The position numbers were made by a program, and so were the translations under genes. This document shows positions 34,496 to 43,068 of a DNA stretch of 45,009 bases, in pieces. The notes beneath the pieces are model-generated. The model searched no databases and had not been told where the DNA came from. It saw nothing but the letters and a program-made list of their open reading frames with translations. Positions within the stretch are counted from its first letter, which is position 1; each line of letters opens with the position of its first letter. The stretch is from Hyphomicrobiales bacterium (GTDB lineage: Bacteria; Pseudomonadota; Alphaproteobacteria; Rhizobiales; Beijerinckiaceae): NCBI GenBank assembly GCA_947455455.1, contig CANGOE010000014.1, forward strand, positions 1 to 45,009. The letters run 5' to 3'.

Positions 34496-36106
34496 TTAGC
34501 AACCACATGCACCGCCATCGGCACGCGGATCATGATCGGCCTCGATTTCGCCCGAACGCGGATCGCGGATCAGGATACCGGAATGGCCCACCGGATTGGC
34601 ATAATCGGCATCAAACCATTCGACCTCATGCCCGGCCTTTTCAAGATCCTTGACCAAAGCCGCATCAAAGCGTTTTTCCACCTTCACCGTGGCGCGATCG
34701 GCTTTATAGGCGCGGCCGAAAATGAAGCGCGGACGGTCGATGGCCTCGGACACCGGCAAGCCCTGCATGGCGGCGCGGATAAAGGTCTGTGCGGTAATTT
34801 GCGGCTGGGGATCACCCCCCATCGTGCCATACGACATGACACGGCCATCATCGAACACCGCCATTGGCGGGTTGAGCGTATGGAACGGGCGGCGGCCCGG
34901 AACCAACGGGTTTTTCGCGTCCTCGTTGAGCGAGAACGAGGTACCACGGTTTTGCAGCAGAATGCCGGTTTTGGGCAGGACACAGCCCGAACCATATTCC
35001 CAGAACAGCGACTGGATGTAGGACACTGCACAGCCCTGGCCATCAATTGCCCCCATCCACACCGTGTCACCCTCGCCGAACGGCGGCAGGGGCACTTTGG
35101 CGGCGCGTTGCATATCGATGGCCGCCGCCTCGCGGGCAAAGCGCTCATCGGTCAGGAAGGATTGCGGATCAAGCGTCAGATGGTCGAAATCGGTCACCAC
35201 CGCATCGCGGATCCGCCAGGCGCGCTTGATCGATTCAATCAGGCCGTGGGTATGGGCAAAACCGTCATGCTCGCGCAGGTGCAACTGGTTGTAGATGCCG
35301 AGCGTCAACAACTGGGCCAGCCCCTGACTGGAGGGGGGATGGTTGTAAAGCGTCACCTTGTCCAGCCGTGCCTGCAAAGGCTTGCGCCAATGGGTCTCGA
35401 AACAGGCCAGATCGTCACGTGTCACAAAGCCGTTCAATTCGGCAAAATCGGAGGCCATCTCGCGGGCCACATCGCCACGGTAAAAATCATCCAGTCCGGC
35501 TTGGGCAAGCTGGTCAAGCGTTTGCGCCAAAGCGGGCAGTTTGCGGATTTCGCCTTCCTTGAAGCGCTTCTTGTCCAGCATGAAATGGCTGGCAAAATGC
35601 GGAGCGGCATAGACATCCTCGGCATCTTTGACCACATAAGCCGCTTCGCCACGGCTGACCGACACACCCTCGCGGGCATGGGTGATGGCTTGGGCCAGAA
35701 TATCGCGCAACGGCAATTTGCCGCCGATCGCCTTGGACAGTTCCAGCGCCGCTTTCCAGCCTCCCACCGCACCGGGAACCGTCAAAGCCGAATAGGTGCC
35801 GCGCAACGGCACAGTCTCGAAACCCAGCTTTCGATAGACGGACACCGTCGCCCCCGAACCGGCATAGCCTGACGCATCCAGCGCATGGATTTTTCCATTG
35901 GGCTCGCGAATCAGCCAGAAGCCGTCGCCGCCAATGCCCGTCATATGCGGATAGACCACCGAAATCGCCGCGCCCATCGCCACCATGGCCTCGACGGCAT
36001 TGCCGCCGGCCTCCAGCACCGCCTGTCCGGCCTCAGCCGCCAGCCGATGCGGCGCGACTGCCGCGGCACGGCGAAAACGCGGAGACTCCTTCATGGATTT
36101 TGCCAT
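34496..36106 (-). CDS. Gamma-glutamyltransferase-family Ntn hydrolase
   Basis: These enzymes cleave themselves to expose a catalytic threonine and hydrolyse or transfer gamma-glutamyl or other amide groups. Conserved parts are EAGGNAVEAMVAMGAAISVVYPHMTGIGGDGFWLI (read as landmarks near residues 32-66), HPPSSQG, and the processing region GEGDTVWMGAIDGQG, where T348 aligns with the nucleophile Thr of TTHYSVVD in E. coli Ggt. GTMGGDPQPQ and the C-terminal substrate region follow. The nucleophile motif TVWMG differs from classical Ggt, so the substrate may be another amide, as in the HpxW oxamate amidohydrolase branch. I see no export signal. The 536-residue chain ends in Cys-rich GGACGC. AGGAC stands upstream of ATG 36106. 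Confidence 0.9.
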   Translation of the reverse strand: MAKSMKESPRFRRAAAVAPHRLAAEAGQAVLEAGGNAVEAMVAMGAAISVVYPHMTGIGGDGFWLIREPNGKIHALDASGYAGSGATVSVYRKLGFETVPLRGTYSALTVPGAVGGWKAALELSKAIGGKLPLRDILAQAITHAREGVSVSRGEAAYVVKDAEDVYAAPHFASHFMLDKKRFKEGEIRKLPALAQTLDQLAQAGLDDFYRGDVAREMASDFAELNGFVTRDDLACFETHWRKPLQARLDKVTLYNHPPSSQGLAQLLTLGIYNQLHLREHDGFAHTHGLIESIKRAWRIRDAVVTDFDHLTLDPQSFLTDERFAREAAAIDMQRAAKVPLPPFGEGDTVWMGAIDGQGCAVSYIQSLFWEYGSGCVLPKTGILLQNRGTSFSLNEDAKNPLVPGRRPFHTLNPPMAVFDDGRVMSYGTMGGDPQPQITAQTFIRAAMQGLPVSEAIDRPRFIFGRAYKADRATVKVEKRFDAALVKDLEKAGHEVEWFDADYANPVGHSGILIRDPRSGEIEADHDPRADGGACGC

Positions 36107-36289
36107 CGTCTATGTCCTGTCCCTTGCGTGACACCAGATCACGCTTGTTACCCTTCTTATGCCACCCATCTCGACGCGGAATATGGCACTCGTCAAGTGT
36201 GATTGCTGCACGGCAGTTGCGCGGGTGGTGAAGTTGTGATTCTTGTGCTAGGCATAGTCAACCACCCGACGATCGACGGAGAGACACTC

Positions 36290-36526
36290 GTGAGCGGCAA
36301 AAACGGCATCAATATTCGCAATCTGACCACGGTGATCAGCCTGACCATTCTGGTCGGGTCGGAAATCTTCGGCGTTGCATTGGCCGCCGCCTGGGCCATT
36401 GCCGGTTGGTGGAACCTCGGGATTATGGTCGAACGCGGTTTGATGGGCCTGTTCTCGCTGGTCGGCCTTTACGGTTTGGTTGTCTTTTTGCGCAAGGCCG
36501 TGAGCGTCGAGCCGCTGACCCGCTGA
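36290..36526 (+). CDS. Small two-helix membrane protein, unknown function
   Basis: I do not recognise this 78-residue protein. From the GTG at 36290 (GGAGAG six bases upstream) it begins MSGKNGINIRNLTTVISLTI and has two hydrophobic segments, about residues 13-35 (ISLTILVGSEIFGVALAAAW) and 47-68 (RGLMGLFSLVGLYGLVVFL), ending in a basic/polar tail. An in-frame ATG at 36203 would lengthen it, but lacks a site. It diverges from the gamma-glutamyltransferase-like gene and precedes the zinc-transport group by 82 bases, which include the Zur-box-like dyad, so it is probably a separate unit. Confidence 0.7.
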   Translation: MSGKNGINIRNLTTVISLTILVGSEIFGVALAAAWAIAGWWNLGIMVERGLMGLFSLVGLYGLVVFLRKAVSVEPLTR

Positions 36527-36551
36527 TCTGACCCGCCTGAACAAGGCGTTT

Positions 36552-36566
36552 TGTAACAGTATTACA
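36552..36566 (+). promoter_or_regulatory. Zur-box-like dyad upstream of the zinc-transport group
   Basis: TGTAACAGTATTACA has perfect 5-bp arms TGTAA/TTACA about a CAGTA centre, flanked by T-rich sequence, 42 bases ahead of the His-rich protein gene. Its form and position suit a Fur-family operator; Zur, the zinc-responsive member, is the natural candidate because zinc-uptake genes follow. The assignment is by motif and context. Confidence 0.5.
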
Positions 36567-36607
36567 TTTCTCTTGGACTGCTCTGCCTGACCTGATATGC
36601 TGGCGGC

Positions 36608-36829
36608 ATGAGCAAGCACCAGCACGGCCCGCACGATCACAGCCATCACCACGGACACGCGCACCATCATGGGCATGTTCATCGCCACGGGCATGAGCAG
36701 GCCCGTGCCATGATAGGCGCTCCCTCGCTGATGAGGTTGTCGGCGATGCAACGCTTGGGTGGGGCATGCGCGTTAAGCGGCCTGTTGTTCGCCCTGTTGT
36801 TCTGGTGCCTGAATACGGCGGGGTTATAA
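36608..36829 (+). CDS. Small His-rich single-helix protein of the zinc operon
   Basis: This 73-residue protein starts MSKHQHGPHDHSHHHGHAHH and has 15 His between residues 4 and 29. A spacer follows, then one hydrophobic helix at about 51-71 (GACALSGLLFALLFWCL). I do not know a family for it. It stands four bases before znuC, downstream of a Zur-box-like dyad, so it is likely co-regulated with the zinc importer. The His tail, probably cytoplasmic because of the basic residues before the helix, could bind zinc at the membrane near the importer. The ribosome site is weak (GGCGG very close to the ATG), so expression should be tested. Confidence 0.7.
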   Translation: MSKHQHGPHDHSHHHGHAHHHGHVHRHGHEQARAMIGAPSLMRLSAMQRLGGACALSGLLFALLFWCLNTAGL

Positions 36830-36833
36830 GCCG

Positions 36834-37580
36834 ATGTCTTCCGTGGCAACGCCCCCAACAGCCATCCGATTTGACGATCTGACACTGGGCTATGACCGCC
36901 ATCCGGCGGTGCATCATCTGGACGGCACGATTGCACAAGGATCGATGACGGCGATTGTCGGCCCCAATGGGGGCGGCAAATCGACTTTGCTCAAGGCCAT
37001 TGCCGGAGCCCTGAAGCCGCTGGATGGCCGGATCGAGACCCATCAGCGCATGGCGTGGTTGCCGCAATCGGCCGATATCGACCGCTCTTTTCCGATCACC
37101 GTGTTCGATCTGGTTGCCATGGGCCTGATCCCGTCGCGCGGCCTGTTGGGCCGGATCGGCCGCAAGGACAGTGCGGCGATCGAACAGGCGCTTGATGCGG
37201 TCGGCCTCAACGGGTTCGAGGACAGGATCATCGGCACACTGTCGGGCGGGCAGATGCAACGCATCCTGTTTGCGCGGCTTTTGTTGCAGGACGCTCCCAT
37301 CCTGTTGCTCGATGAGCCACTCACCGCGCTGGACAGCGCAACCGCCACCGATCTGGTGGCTTTGATCCGCCAATGGCACGGACAGGGCCGGACCATTCTC
37401 GCCGTCTTGCATGATATGGATCTCGTGGCGCGGATTTTTCCGCAAACCCTGTTATTGGCGCGTGAGCCGATTGCCTGGGGCAAAACCGCCGAAGTCCTGA
37501 CCCCCGCCCATCTGCAAGCGGCCCGCCAGATGGTGGAGGCGCATGATCCCTTTGCCGATTATTGCGCCAGAGTGGCATGA
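36834..37580 (+). CDS. znuC: Zinc ABC transporter ATP-binding protein
   Basis: This 248-residue cytoplasmic ATPase of a metal-chelate-type (ZnuABC/AztABC) importer has Walker A GPNGGGKST, a Q-loop in WLPQSADIDRSFPITVFDLVAMG (a pattern typical of zinc and manganese importers), signature LSGGQMQR, Walker B ILLLDEPLTALD and H-loop LHDMDLV. The stop overlaps the permease start (ATGA, 37577-37580). The gene order ATPase-permease-binding protein with the His-rich gene in front suggests one operon. Confidence 0.94.
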   Translation: MSSVATPPTAIRFDDLTLGYDRHPAVHHLDGTIAQGSMTAIVGPNGGGKSTLLKAIAGALKPLDGRIETHQRMAWLPQSADIDRSFPITVFDLVAMGLIPSRGLLGRIGRKDSAAIEQALDAVGLNGFEDRIIGTLSGGQMQRILFARLLLQDAPILLLDEPLTALDSATATDLVALIRQWHGQGRTILAVLHDMDLVARIFPQTLLLAREPIAWGKTAEVLTPAHLQAARQMVEAHDPFADYCARVA

Positions 37581-38461
37581 CGGAGCCGATGATGCTGTAT
37601 GATCTGGTCCTTGCCCCCTTTGCCGATTTCGGTTTCATGCGCCGCGCTCTGGTGGGCGTGATCGCACTGGCATTGGGCGCAGGACCGATCGGCATTTTCC
37701 TGATGTTGCGCCGGATGAGCCTGATGGGCGATGCCATGGCCCATGCGATTTTGCCGGGTGCGGCGATCGGCTATCTGCTGGGCGGCCTGTCGCTGGGTTT
37801 GATGACAGCGGGCGGGTTGGTGGCCGGTTTTGCCGTTGCCCTGCTGGCCGGTGCGCTGGCGCGTGTCTCCGTATTGCGCGAGGATGCAACGCTGGCCTCT
37901 TTCTATCTGCTGTCGCTGGCTGGTGGCGTTGTCTTGCTGTCGCTCAAAGGATCCAATCTCGATCTGTTGCATGTGCTGTTCGGCTCCGTATTGGCGCTTG
38001 ATGATGCCACGCTGGTTTTGCTGGTGTCGGCCTCCAGCATCAGCCTGATCGTGCTGGCCCTGATGTTCCGGCCTCTGGTGCTCGAATGTGTTGATCCGGT
38101 GTTTCTGGCCAGCGTCAACGGCCATGGCGGCCGGGTGCATCTGATGTTTCTGGGCCTGCTCACCCTCAATCTGGTTGCCGGTTTCCATGCCCTTGGCACC
38201 TTGCTGGCAGTCGGACTGATGATGTTGCCCGCGGTTGCGGCGCGCTTCTGGTGTCGCGGGATCGGCATGTTGATTGTGACAGCGACCGGTATCGGGATGG
38301 TGTCGGGTCTGATCGGGATTTTGCTGTCCTACCATTCCGGCCTGCCGACGGGCCCGTCGATCATCCTGACGGCGGGGGCGTTCTATCTGGTCTCGATCCT
38401 GTTCGGATCGCAAGGCGGGTTGTTGTTGTCCGCACTCCCGCGACCGCATTTGCGAGGATAA
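37577..38461 (+). CDS. znuB: Zinc ABC transporter permease
   Basis: This 294-residue inner-membrane permease of the ABC-3 family, about eight hydrophobic helices, has the landmarks RRMSLMGDAMAHAILPGAAIGYLLGG, the segment after which the coupling helix lies, FGSVLALDD, and NLVAGFHALGTLLAVGLMMLPAVAARFW. ATG 37577 is chosen for the ATGA overlap with znuC; a start at 37562 would overlap more and lacks support. The binding-protein gene begins three bases after its stop. Confidence 0.94.
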   Translation: MTEPMMLYDLVLAPFADFGFMRRALVGVIALALGAGPIGIFLMLRRMSLMGDAMAHAILPGAAIGYLLGGLSLGLMTAGGLVAGFAVALLAGALARVSVLREDATLASFYLLSLAGGVVLLSLKGSNLDLLHVLFGSVLALDDATLVLLVSASSISLIVLALMFRPLVLECVDPVFLASVNGHGGRVHLMFLGLLTLNLVAGFHALGTLLAVGLMMLPAVAARFWCRGIGMLIVTATGIGMVSGLIGILLSYHSGLPTGPSIILTAGAFYLVSILFGSQGGLLLSALPRPHLRG

Positions 38462-38464
38462 GCC

Positions 38465-39364
38465 ATGCAGGTCTTGTTGCGTTTGCTGTGTCTTCTGACC
38501 CTTCTGAGCCCTTGGGCCAGTGCCGGGGCCAGTGCCAGGGCCGAGGGCAGGATCGAGGTGGTGGCCAGCTTTTCGATCCTTGCCGATATCACACAGCAGA
38601 TCGGTGGCGAACGGGTGCATGTCAGCACTCTGGTCCCTCGCGAGGCCGATGCGCATGTGTTCCAGCCCGCGCCGCAAGATGCCAAGCGGATTGCGCAGGC
38701 CCGCGCCGTGATCATCAACGGGCTTGGCTTTGAAGGCTGGATGGAACGGCTGATCAAAGCCGCAGGCGGCAAACCGAAGATCATTCTGGCCAGCCAGTCT
38801 ATCCAGCCACTCAAAAGCACCGATCCGCACATGCACGGGATTGACCCCCATGCCTGGCATGATGTGGCCACCATCAAAGCCTATGTCGCCACCATCCGCG
38901 ATGGCCTGACGGCGGTGGATCCGGACGGCCAACCCCTCTATCAACAGCGCGCCCAAGCCTATCTGCAACAGCTCGACCAGCTTGATGGCGAAATCAGAAC
39001 CAGCCTTGCCGCTATACCGGCCGCCCGACGGGTGATTGTCACCAGCCATGATGCCTTCGGCTATTACGCCCGCGCCTATGCGATCCGGATGCTGGCCCCA
39101 CAAGGCGTATCCACCGAAACCGAAGCCTCGGCCAAGGACATCGCCAAAGTGATCAAGCAAATCCGCGCACAGAATATCCCCGCCGTTATTCTGGAAAATG
39201 TCAGCGATCCCCGACTGCTGGAACAAATCGCCCGGGAAACCGGTGCCAAGATCGGCGGAAAACTCTATTCCGACAGCTTATCCCTTGAAACAGGTCCGGC
39301 CTCCACTTACATCGACCTGATGCGCCACAACACCAAGACGTTCAAAGATGCCATGATGCCTTGA
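38465..39364 (+). CDS. znuA: Zinc ABC transporter substrate-binding protein
   Basis: This 299-residue periplasmic cluster-A-I binding protein has a signal peptide (LLRLLCLLTLLSPWASAGASARA). Metal ligands deduced by motif are H64 (EADAHVFQP), H129 (GIDPHAWHD), H195 (TSHDAFGY) and D270 (YSDSLS). Three His plus Asp indicates zinc rather than manganese, which usually has Glu in third place. The set matches AztC of Paracoccus (from memory). The His-rich loop of enterobacterial ZnuA is nearly absent (only STDPHMHG). The function of the missing loop could be taken by the separate His-rich protein of this operon, an inference. Confidence 0.93.
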   Translation: MQVLLRLLCLLTLLSPWASAGASARAEGRIEVVASFSILADITQQIGGERVHVSTLVPREADAHVFQPAPQDAKRIAQARAVIINGLGFEGWMERLIKAAGGKPKIILASQSIQPLKSTDPHMHGIDPHAWHDVATIKAYVATIRDGLTAVDPDGQPLYQQRAQAYLQQLDQLDGEIRTSLAAIPAARRVIVTSHDAFGYYARAYAIRMLAPQGVSTETEASAKDIAKVIKQIRAQNIPAVILENVSDPRLLEQIARETGAKIGGKLYSDSLSLETGPASTYIDLMRHNTKTFKDAMMP

Positions 39365-39438
39365 CTTTGATAGGCTGATATTCTGCAAGTGCCTGATAAC
39401 CGCTACCCTGCCCCAACCGAGATGCGAGTGCCTGTCCC

Positions 39439-40401
39439 ATGACCGAGAAAATTCCTGTAACAGTGCTGACCGGCTATCTCGGCGCAGGCAAGACCACCCT
39501 TCTCAACCGGATCCTGACCGAACCGCATGGCAAGAAATTCGCCGTGGTCGTCAATGAATTCGGCGAAGTCGGCATCGACAATGATCTGGTGGTCGGTGCG
39601 GATGAAGAAGTGTTCGAGATGAACAATGGTTGCATCTGCTGCACGGTGCGCGGCGATCTGATCCGTATCATCGAGGGACTGATGCGCCGCAAGGGCCGCT
39701 TCGACGGGATCATTGTCGAAACCACCGGCCTTGCCGACCCCGCCCCCGTCGCACAAACTTTTTTTGTCGATCAGGATGTGGCGGAAAAAACCCGCCTTGA
39801 TGCGGTGATCACCGTGGTGGATGCCAAATGGCTGGGCGAGCGGCTCAAGGATGCGCCCGAAGCGCGCAACCAGATTGCCTTTGCCGATGTGATCATTCTC
39901 AACAAGATCGATCTGGTCAGCGCCGACGAACTGGCCGCCGTTGAATTGCAAATCCGCGCCATCAACCCCTATGCCACCCTGCACAAGACCGAACGGTCCG
40001 CCGTCAGTCTGGATGCGGTGCTGGGCCGCAATGCCTTCGACCTCGACCGGATCCTTGATATCGAGCCCGATTTTCTCGAACCGGGCCACCACCATCACCA
40101 TTCCGCCGAAATCGGCTCGGTGGCGATTACGGTGCCCGGCGACATCAATCCCGAAAAATTCATGCCGTGGATCAATGAATTCACCCAGACCCATGGTCCC
40201 GATATCCTGCGGTGCAAGGGTATTCTGTCATTCAAAAACGAGCCCAAGCGCTTTGTCTTTCAGGGCGTGCACATGATTCTGGATGGTGATCTGCAACGCG
40301 ATTGGAGGCCGGACGAATTGCGGCAATCCAAAATGGTGTTTATCGGACGCAAGCTCGACCGCACAATGATCGAGCAGGCGGTAGAGGCCACACGCGCGTG
40401 A
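39439..40401 (+). CDS. CobW/COG0523-family GTPase, putative zinc metallochaperone
   Basis: G3E-family P-loop GTPases of this group deliver metal to client proteins. The 320-residue product has P-loop [10 protein letters not shown] (11-20), the metal-binding CICC at 65-68 ([13 protein letters not shown]), Walker B/switch VETTGLADP, base-specificity ILNKIDLV, a GHHHHHS linker near residue 215, and the C-terminal CobW domain (FVFQGVHM). Following zinc-importer genes it is likely a Zur-regulated zinc chaperone. The related Nha3/P47K proteins serve nitrile hydratase maturation, so a cobalt role cannot be excluded. The ATG at 39439 lies 74 bases after the binding-protein stop. The stop overlaps the next start as GTGA. 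Confidence 0.94.
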   Translation: MTEKIPVTVLTGYLGAGKTTLLNRILTEPHGKKFAVVVNEFGEVGIDNDLVVGADEEVFEMNNGCICCTVRGDLIRIIEGLMRRKGRFDGIIVETTGLADPAPVAQTFFVDQDVAEKTRLDAVITVVDAKWLGERLKDAPEARNQIAFADVIILNKIDLVSADELAAVELQIRAINPYATLHKTERSAVSLDAVLGRNAFDLDRILDIEPDFLEPGHHHHHSAEIGSVAITVPGDINPEKFMPWINEFTQTHGPDILRCKGILSFKNEPKRFVFQGVHMILDGDLQRDWRPDELRQSKMVFIGRKLDRTMIEQAVEATRA

Positions 40402-41402
40402 GTACCGCTCCCCATACCAGCCTGACCGCCCATGTGATGCCGATCGATATCGGCGAACATGTCCTGCGCTGTGGCTTTATCGGCCAGCACCCTGTTCTGG
40501 CTCTGGCCGACGGGCAGGTTGTCTTTGTGAGAGAGGATGGGCTGACCCGCACCCGTCCGCACGGGGATGCGGCCATTCTGGTGGCCCATATCCAGCATGA
40601 CATGGTGCTGACCGGCGGCGAGGATGGCCGGGTGATCCGCTCACTGCCCGATGGCACAGCCAGCGAATTGGGCAACGAAAAAGGCCGCTGGATCGATGGT
40701 CTGACCGCCTCTGCGACGGGGGCAATGGCCTGGTCGACCGGCAAGCACATCACGGCGCGCGACAGCAAAGGCGAGATCCGCAAACGCGAGGCGCCCTCGA
40801 CCGTGCAGGGACTGGCCTTTTTGCCCAAGGGCTACCGGCTGGCCTATTCCCACTACAATGGTGCGAGCCTGTGGTTCCCCAATTCCGAAGCCAATCCGGA
40901 CAGTCTGGAATGGAAAGGCTCGCATATCGATATTTCCAGCTCGCCCGATGGCCGGTTTGTGGTCACCTCGATGCAGGAAAACACCCTGCACGGCTGGCGG
41001 CTTTCGGATAAAAAAGACATGCGGATGTCCGGCTATCCGGCCAAAATCCGCTCGCTGTCCTGGTCGCATGACGGGGATTGGCTGGCCACTTCGGGCGCGG
41101 AAGCTGCCGTCATCTGGCCCTTCAAGGACAAAGACGGCCCGATGGGCAAGCCTCCGCGCGAATGTGGCGTGCGGCCTGCCAAAATCACGCAAGTGGCGTT
41201 TCACCCCAATGCGCTGGTGCTGGCAATCGGCTATGAGGACAACTGCATCCTGTTGTGCCGGCTGACCGATGCCGCCGAATTGCTGGTGCGCGTGCCTGTG
41301 AAAGGCCAAGGCAGTATCACGGCACTGGCTTGGGACAAGACCGGCAAAAAGCTGGTTTTCGGAAGCTCCGAGGGGGCGGCCGGATTGCTGACCCTGCCCT
41401 GA
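40398..41402 (+). CDS. WD40-repeat (beta-propeller) protein, unknown function
   Basis: This 334-residue protein has at least six repeat units recognisable by the D/G-rich turns and aromatic ends ([115 protein letters not shown]). It has no signal peptide or membrane segment, so it is cytoplasmic. The GTG start at 40398 overlaps the CobW stop by four bases, giving tight coupling. Unlike the periplasmic zinc chaperone AztD, also a propeller, it is not exported. A scaffold or regulator for the CobW protein is possible. Several His and Cys residues are present ([20 protein letters not shown]), but no clear site. Confidence 0.9.
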   Translation: MSTAPHTSLTAHVMPIDIGEHVLRCGFIGQHPVLALADGQVVFVREDGLTRTRPHGDAAILVAHIQHDMVLTGGEDGRVIRSLPDGTASELGNEKGRWIDGLTASATGAMAWSTGKHITARDSKGEIRKREAPSTVQGLAFLPKGYRLAYSHYNGASLWFPNSEANPDSLEWKGSHIDISSSPDGRFVVTSMQENTLHGWRLSDKKDMRMSGYPAKIRSLSWSHDGDWLATSGAEAAVIWPFKDKDGPMGKPPRECGVRPAKITQVAFHPNALVLAIGYEDNCILLCRLTDAAELLVRVPVKGQGSITALAWDKTGKKLVFGSSEGAAGLLTLP

Positions 41403-41517
41403 TCGGCCTCTTTGCATCCCTCGTCGCCAGAGGCAGTCCATTCCGGCCAATCAAAACCTGACGGTCGGTTGGCTTGGGTTTGGCGTTAGCCTGTCGTGTT
41501 ATTTCCTAAGAAACGGC

Positions 41518-41555
41518 AAAAAAGAAAAAAGGCGGCGAACCGAAGCCCGCCGCCT
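41518..41555 (-). terminator. Intrinsic terminator of homospermidine synthase gene
   Basis: Read on the minus strand: AGGCGGCG, a 10-base loop, CGCCGCCT, then TTTTTTCTTTTTT. Arms are at 41548-41555 and 41530-41537. This is a textbook Rho-independent terminator 38 bases past the stop. The rest of the 190-base gap to the WD40 gene shows no gene. Confidence 0.93.
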
Positions 41556-41592
41556 GCATGAGAGTCTTCTATCGGGCCGAACCCTGCTCAGT

Positions 41593-43029
41593 TCAACGCA
41601 CCAACACGTTGCGGAACTGCCAGGGATCCTTCGTGTCGATATCGTCGGGGAACAGACCCGGACGACCCGCCAGCGGGGTCCAATCGGTATAGACCCCGAC
41701 CACAGGCCCCAGATAGGGCATCTGGACCTCGAGACAACGCTTGAAATCAATATCATCGGCTTCGACGATACCGGCTTTGGGGTTTTCGAGTGCCCAGACC
41801 ATGCCGGCCAAAACCGCCGAGGTCACCTGCAATCCGGTGGCATTCTGATAAGGTGCGATCCGGCGGGTTTCCTCGATCGAGAGTTGCGAGCCGTACCAAT
41901 AGGCGTTTTTGCCGTGGCCATAGAGCAACACGCCCAATTCATCGATCCCGTCGACAATCTCGGTCTCATCGAGAATCTTCCATTCCGGCTGGCGCTCGCC
42001 GGCCTGCCCGAACATTTCATGCAGGGACAGCACCGCATCATCGCACGGATGATAGGCATAATGGCAGGTCGGACGGTAGACCGCCTTGCCCGAACCGTCT
42101 TTGACGGTCAGATAATCGGCAATCGAGATTGATTCATTGTGGGTCACGAGGAAACCATATTGCGATTGCGCAGTCGGGGTCCATGAACGCACGCGGGTAT
42201 TGGCACCGGGTTGCAACAGATAGATCGCCGCGCCACATCCATCGCTATGGGTGCGGGCATTGTCGGGCATCCATTGTTCATGCGTCCCCCACCCAAGTTC
42301 GGCAGGTTGCAAGCCTTCGGAAATGAAGCCTTCGACCGACCAGGTGTTGACGAATTTCTGGCGCGGCTTTGGCGAATTGGCGCGTTGGGTGTCGCGCTCG
42401 GCGATGTGGATGCCCTTGACCCCGAGGGCTTGCGCCAATTGCGCCCATTCCTCGCGGGTGGACGGTTCAGCGCCCGCATGGTTCAGATCGGCTTTCAGGT
42501 TCAACAAGGCCTGTTTGACAAACCATGACACCATGCCCGGATTGGCGCCACAGCACGAGACAGCGGTCGTTCCGCCGGGATGGGCACGACGCTCGGCCAA
42601 AACGGTTTCACGCAAGGCATAGTTCGAGCGGCTTTCGGGGCCCTTGGTATTGTCGAAATAGAAACCCAGCCAAGGCTCGACCACCGTGTCGATGTAGAGC
42701 ACATCAAGCTCGCGGCAATAGCGCATCAGATCCAGCGAAGAGGTATCGACCGACAGGTTGACACAAAAGCCCTGCCCATCACCCTCTTTGAGCAAAGGGC
42801 CAAGCAGTGTCTGATAGTTGTCTTTGGTCACGGCCTGCTGGATGAAGCGCACACCGGCTTTATCGAGCAACGCACGATCGGCATCGGATGGGTCGATCAC
42901 CACCAGACGCGAGCGGTCGAATTTGAAATGGCGCTCGATCAACGGCAAAGTGCCGCGCCCGATCGAACCGAAACCGATCATCACGATCGGGCCGTCTATG
43001 GTGGCGTAAACAGGATGTGCAGTCATCAT
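41593..43029 (-). CDS. hss: Homospermidine synthase
   Basis: This cytoplasmic NAD-dependent enzyme makes sym-homospermidine from two putrescines (or spermidine plus putrescine). The 478-residue chain has the Rossmann start GPIVMIGFGSIGRGTLPLIERHF, NLSVDTSSLDLMRYCRE, YIDTVVEPWLGFY, VSCCGANPGMVSWFVK and WGTHEQWMPD, all characteristic of the bacterial family (about 475-480 residues). The ATG at 43029 lies 5 bases after GAGG; 43026 is nearly as good. It follows the metallo-hydrolase gene by 39 bases. Together with ornithine decarboxylase upstream it completes ornithine to putrescine to homospermidine, the dominant triamine of many alphaproteobacteria. Confidence 0.96.
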   Translation of the reverse strand: MMTAHPVYATIDGPIVMIGFGSIGRGTLPLIERHFKFDRSRLVVIDPSDADRALLDKAGVRFIQQAVTKDNYQTLLGPLLKEGDGQGFCVNLSVDTSSLDLMRYCRELDVLYIDTVVEPWLGFYFDNTKGPESRSNYALRETVLAERRAHPGGTTAVSCCGANPGMVSWFVKQALLNLKADLNHAGAEPSTREEWAQLAQALGVKGIHIAERDTQRANSPKPRQKFVNTWSVEGFISEGLQPAELGWGTHEQWMPDNARTHSDGCGAAIYLLQPGANTRVRSWTPTAQSQYGFLVTHNESISIADYLTVKDGSGKAVYRPTCHYAYHPCDDAVLSLHEMFGQAGERQPEWKILDETEIVDGIDELGVLLYGHGKNAYWYGSQLSIEETRRIAPYQNATGLQVTSAVLAGMVWALENPKAGIVEADDIDFKRCLEVQMPYLGPVVGVYTDWTPLAGRPGLFPDDIDTKDPWQFRNVLVR

Positions 43030-43068
43030 CAAGTCCTCTTGAAACGAAAAAGCAAAGCAAGGGGCGGA

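Noticed and set aside
37559..39226. 555-codon minus-strand frame opposite znuB and znuA
   Set aside because: Gln/His/Arg-rich shadow of two motif-bearing genes.
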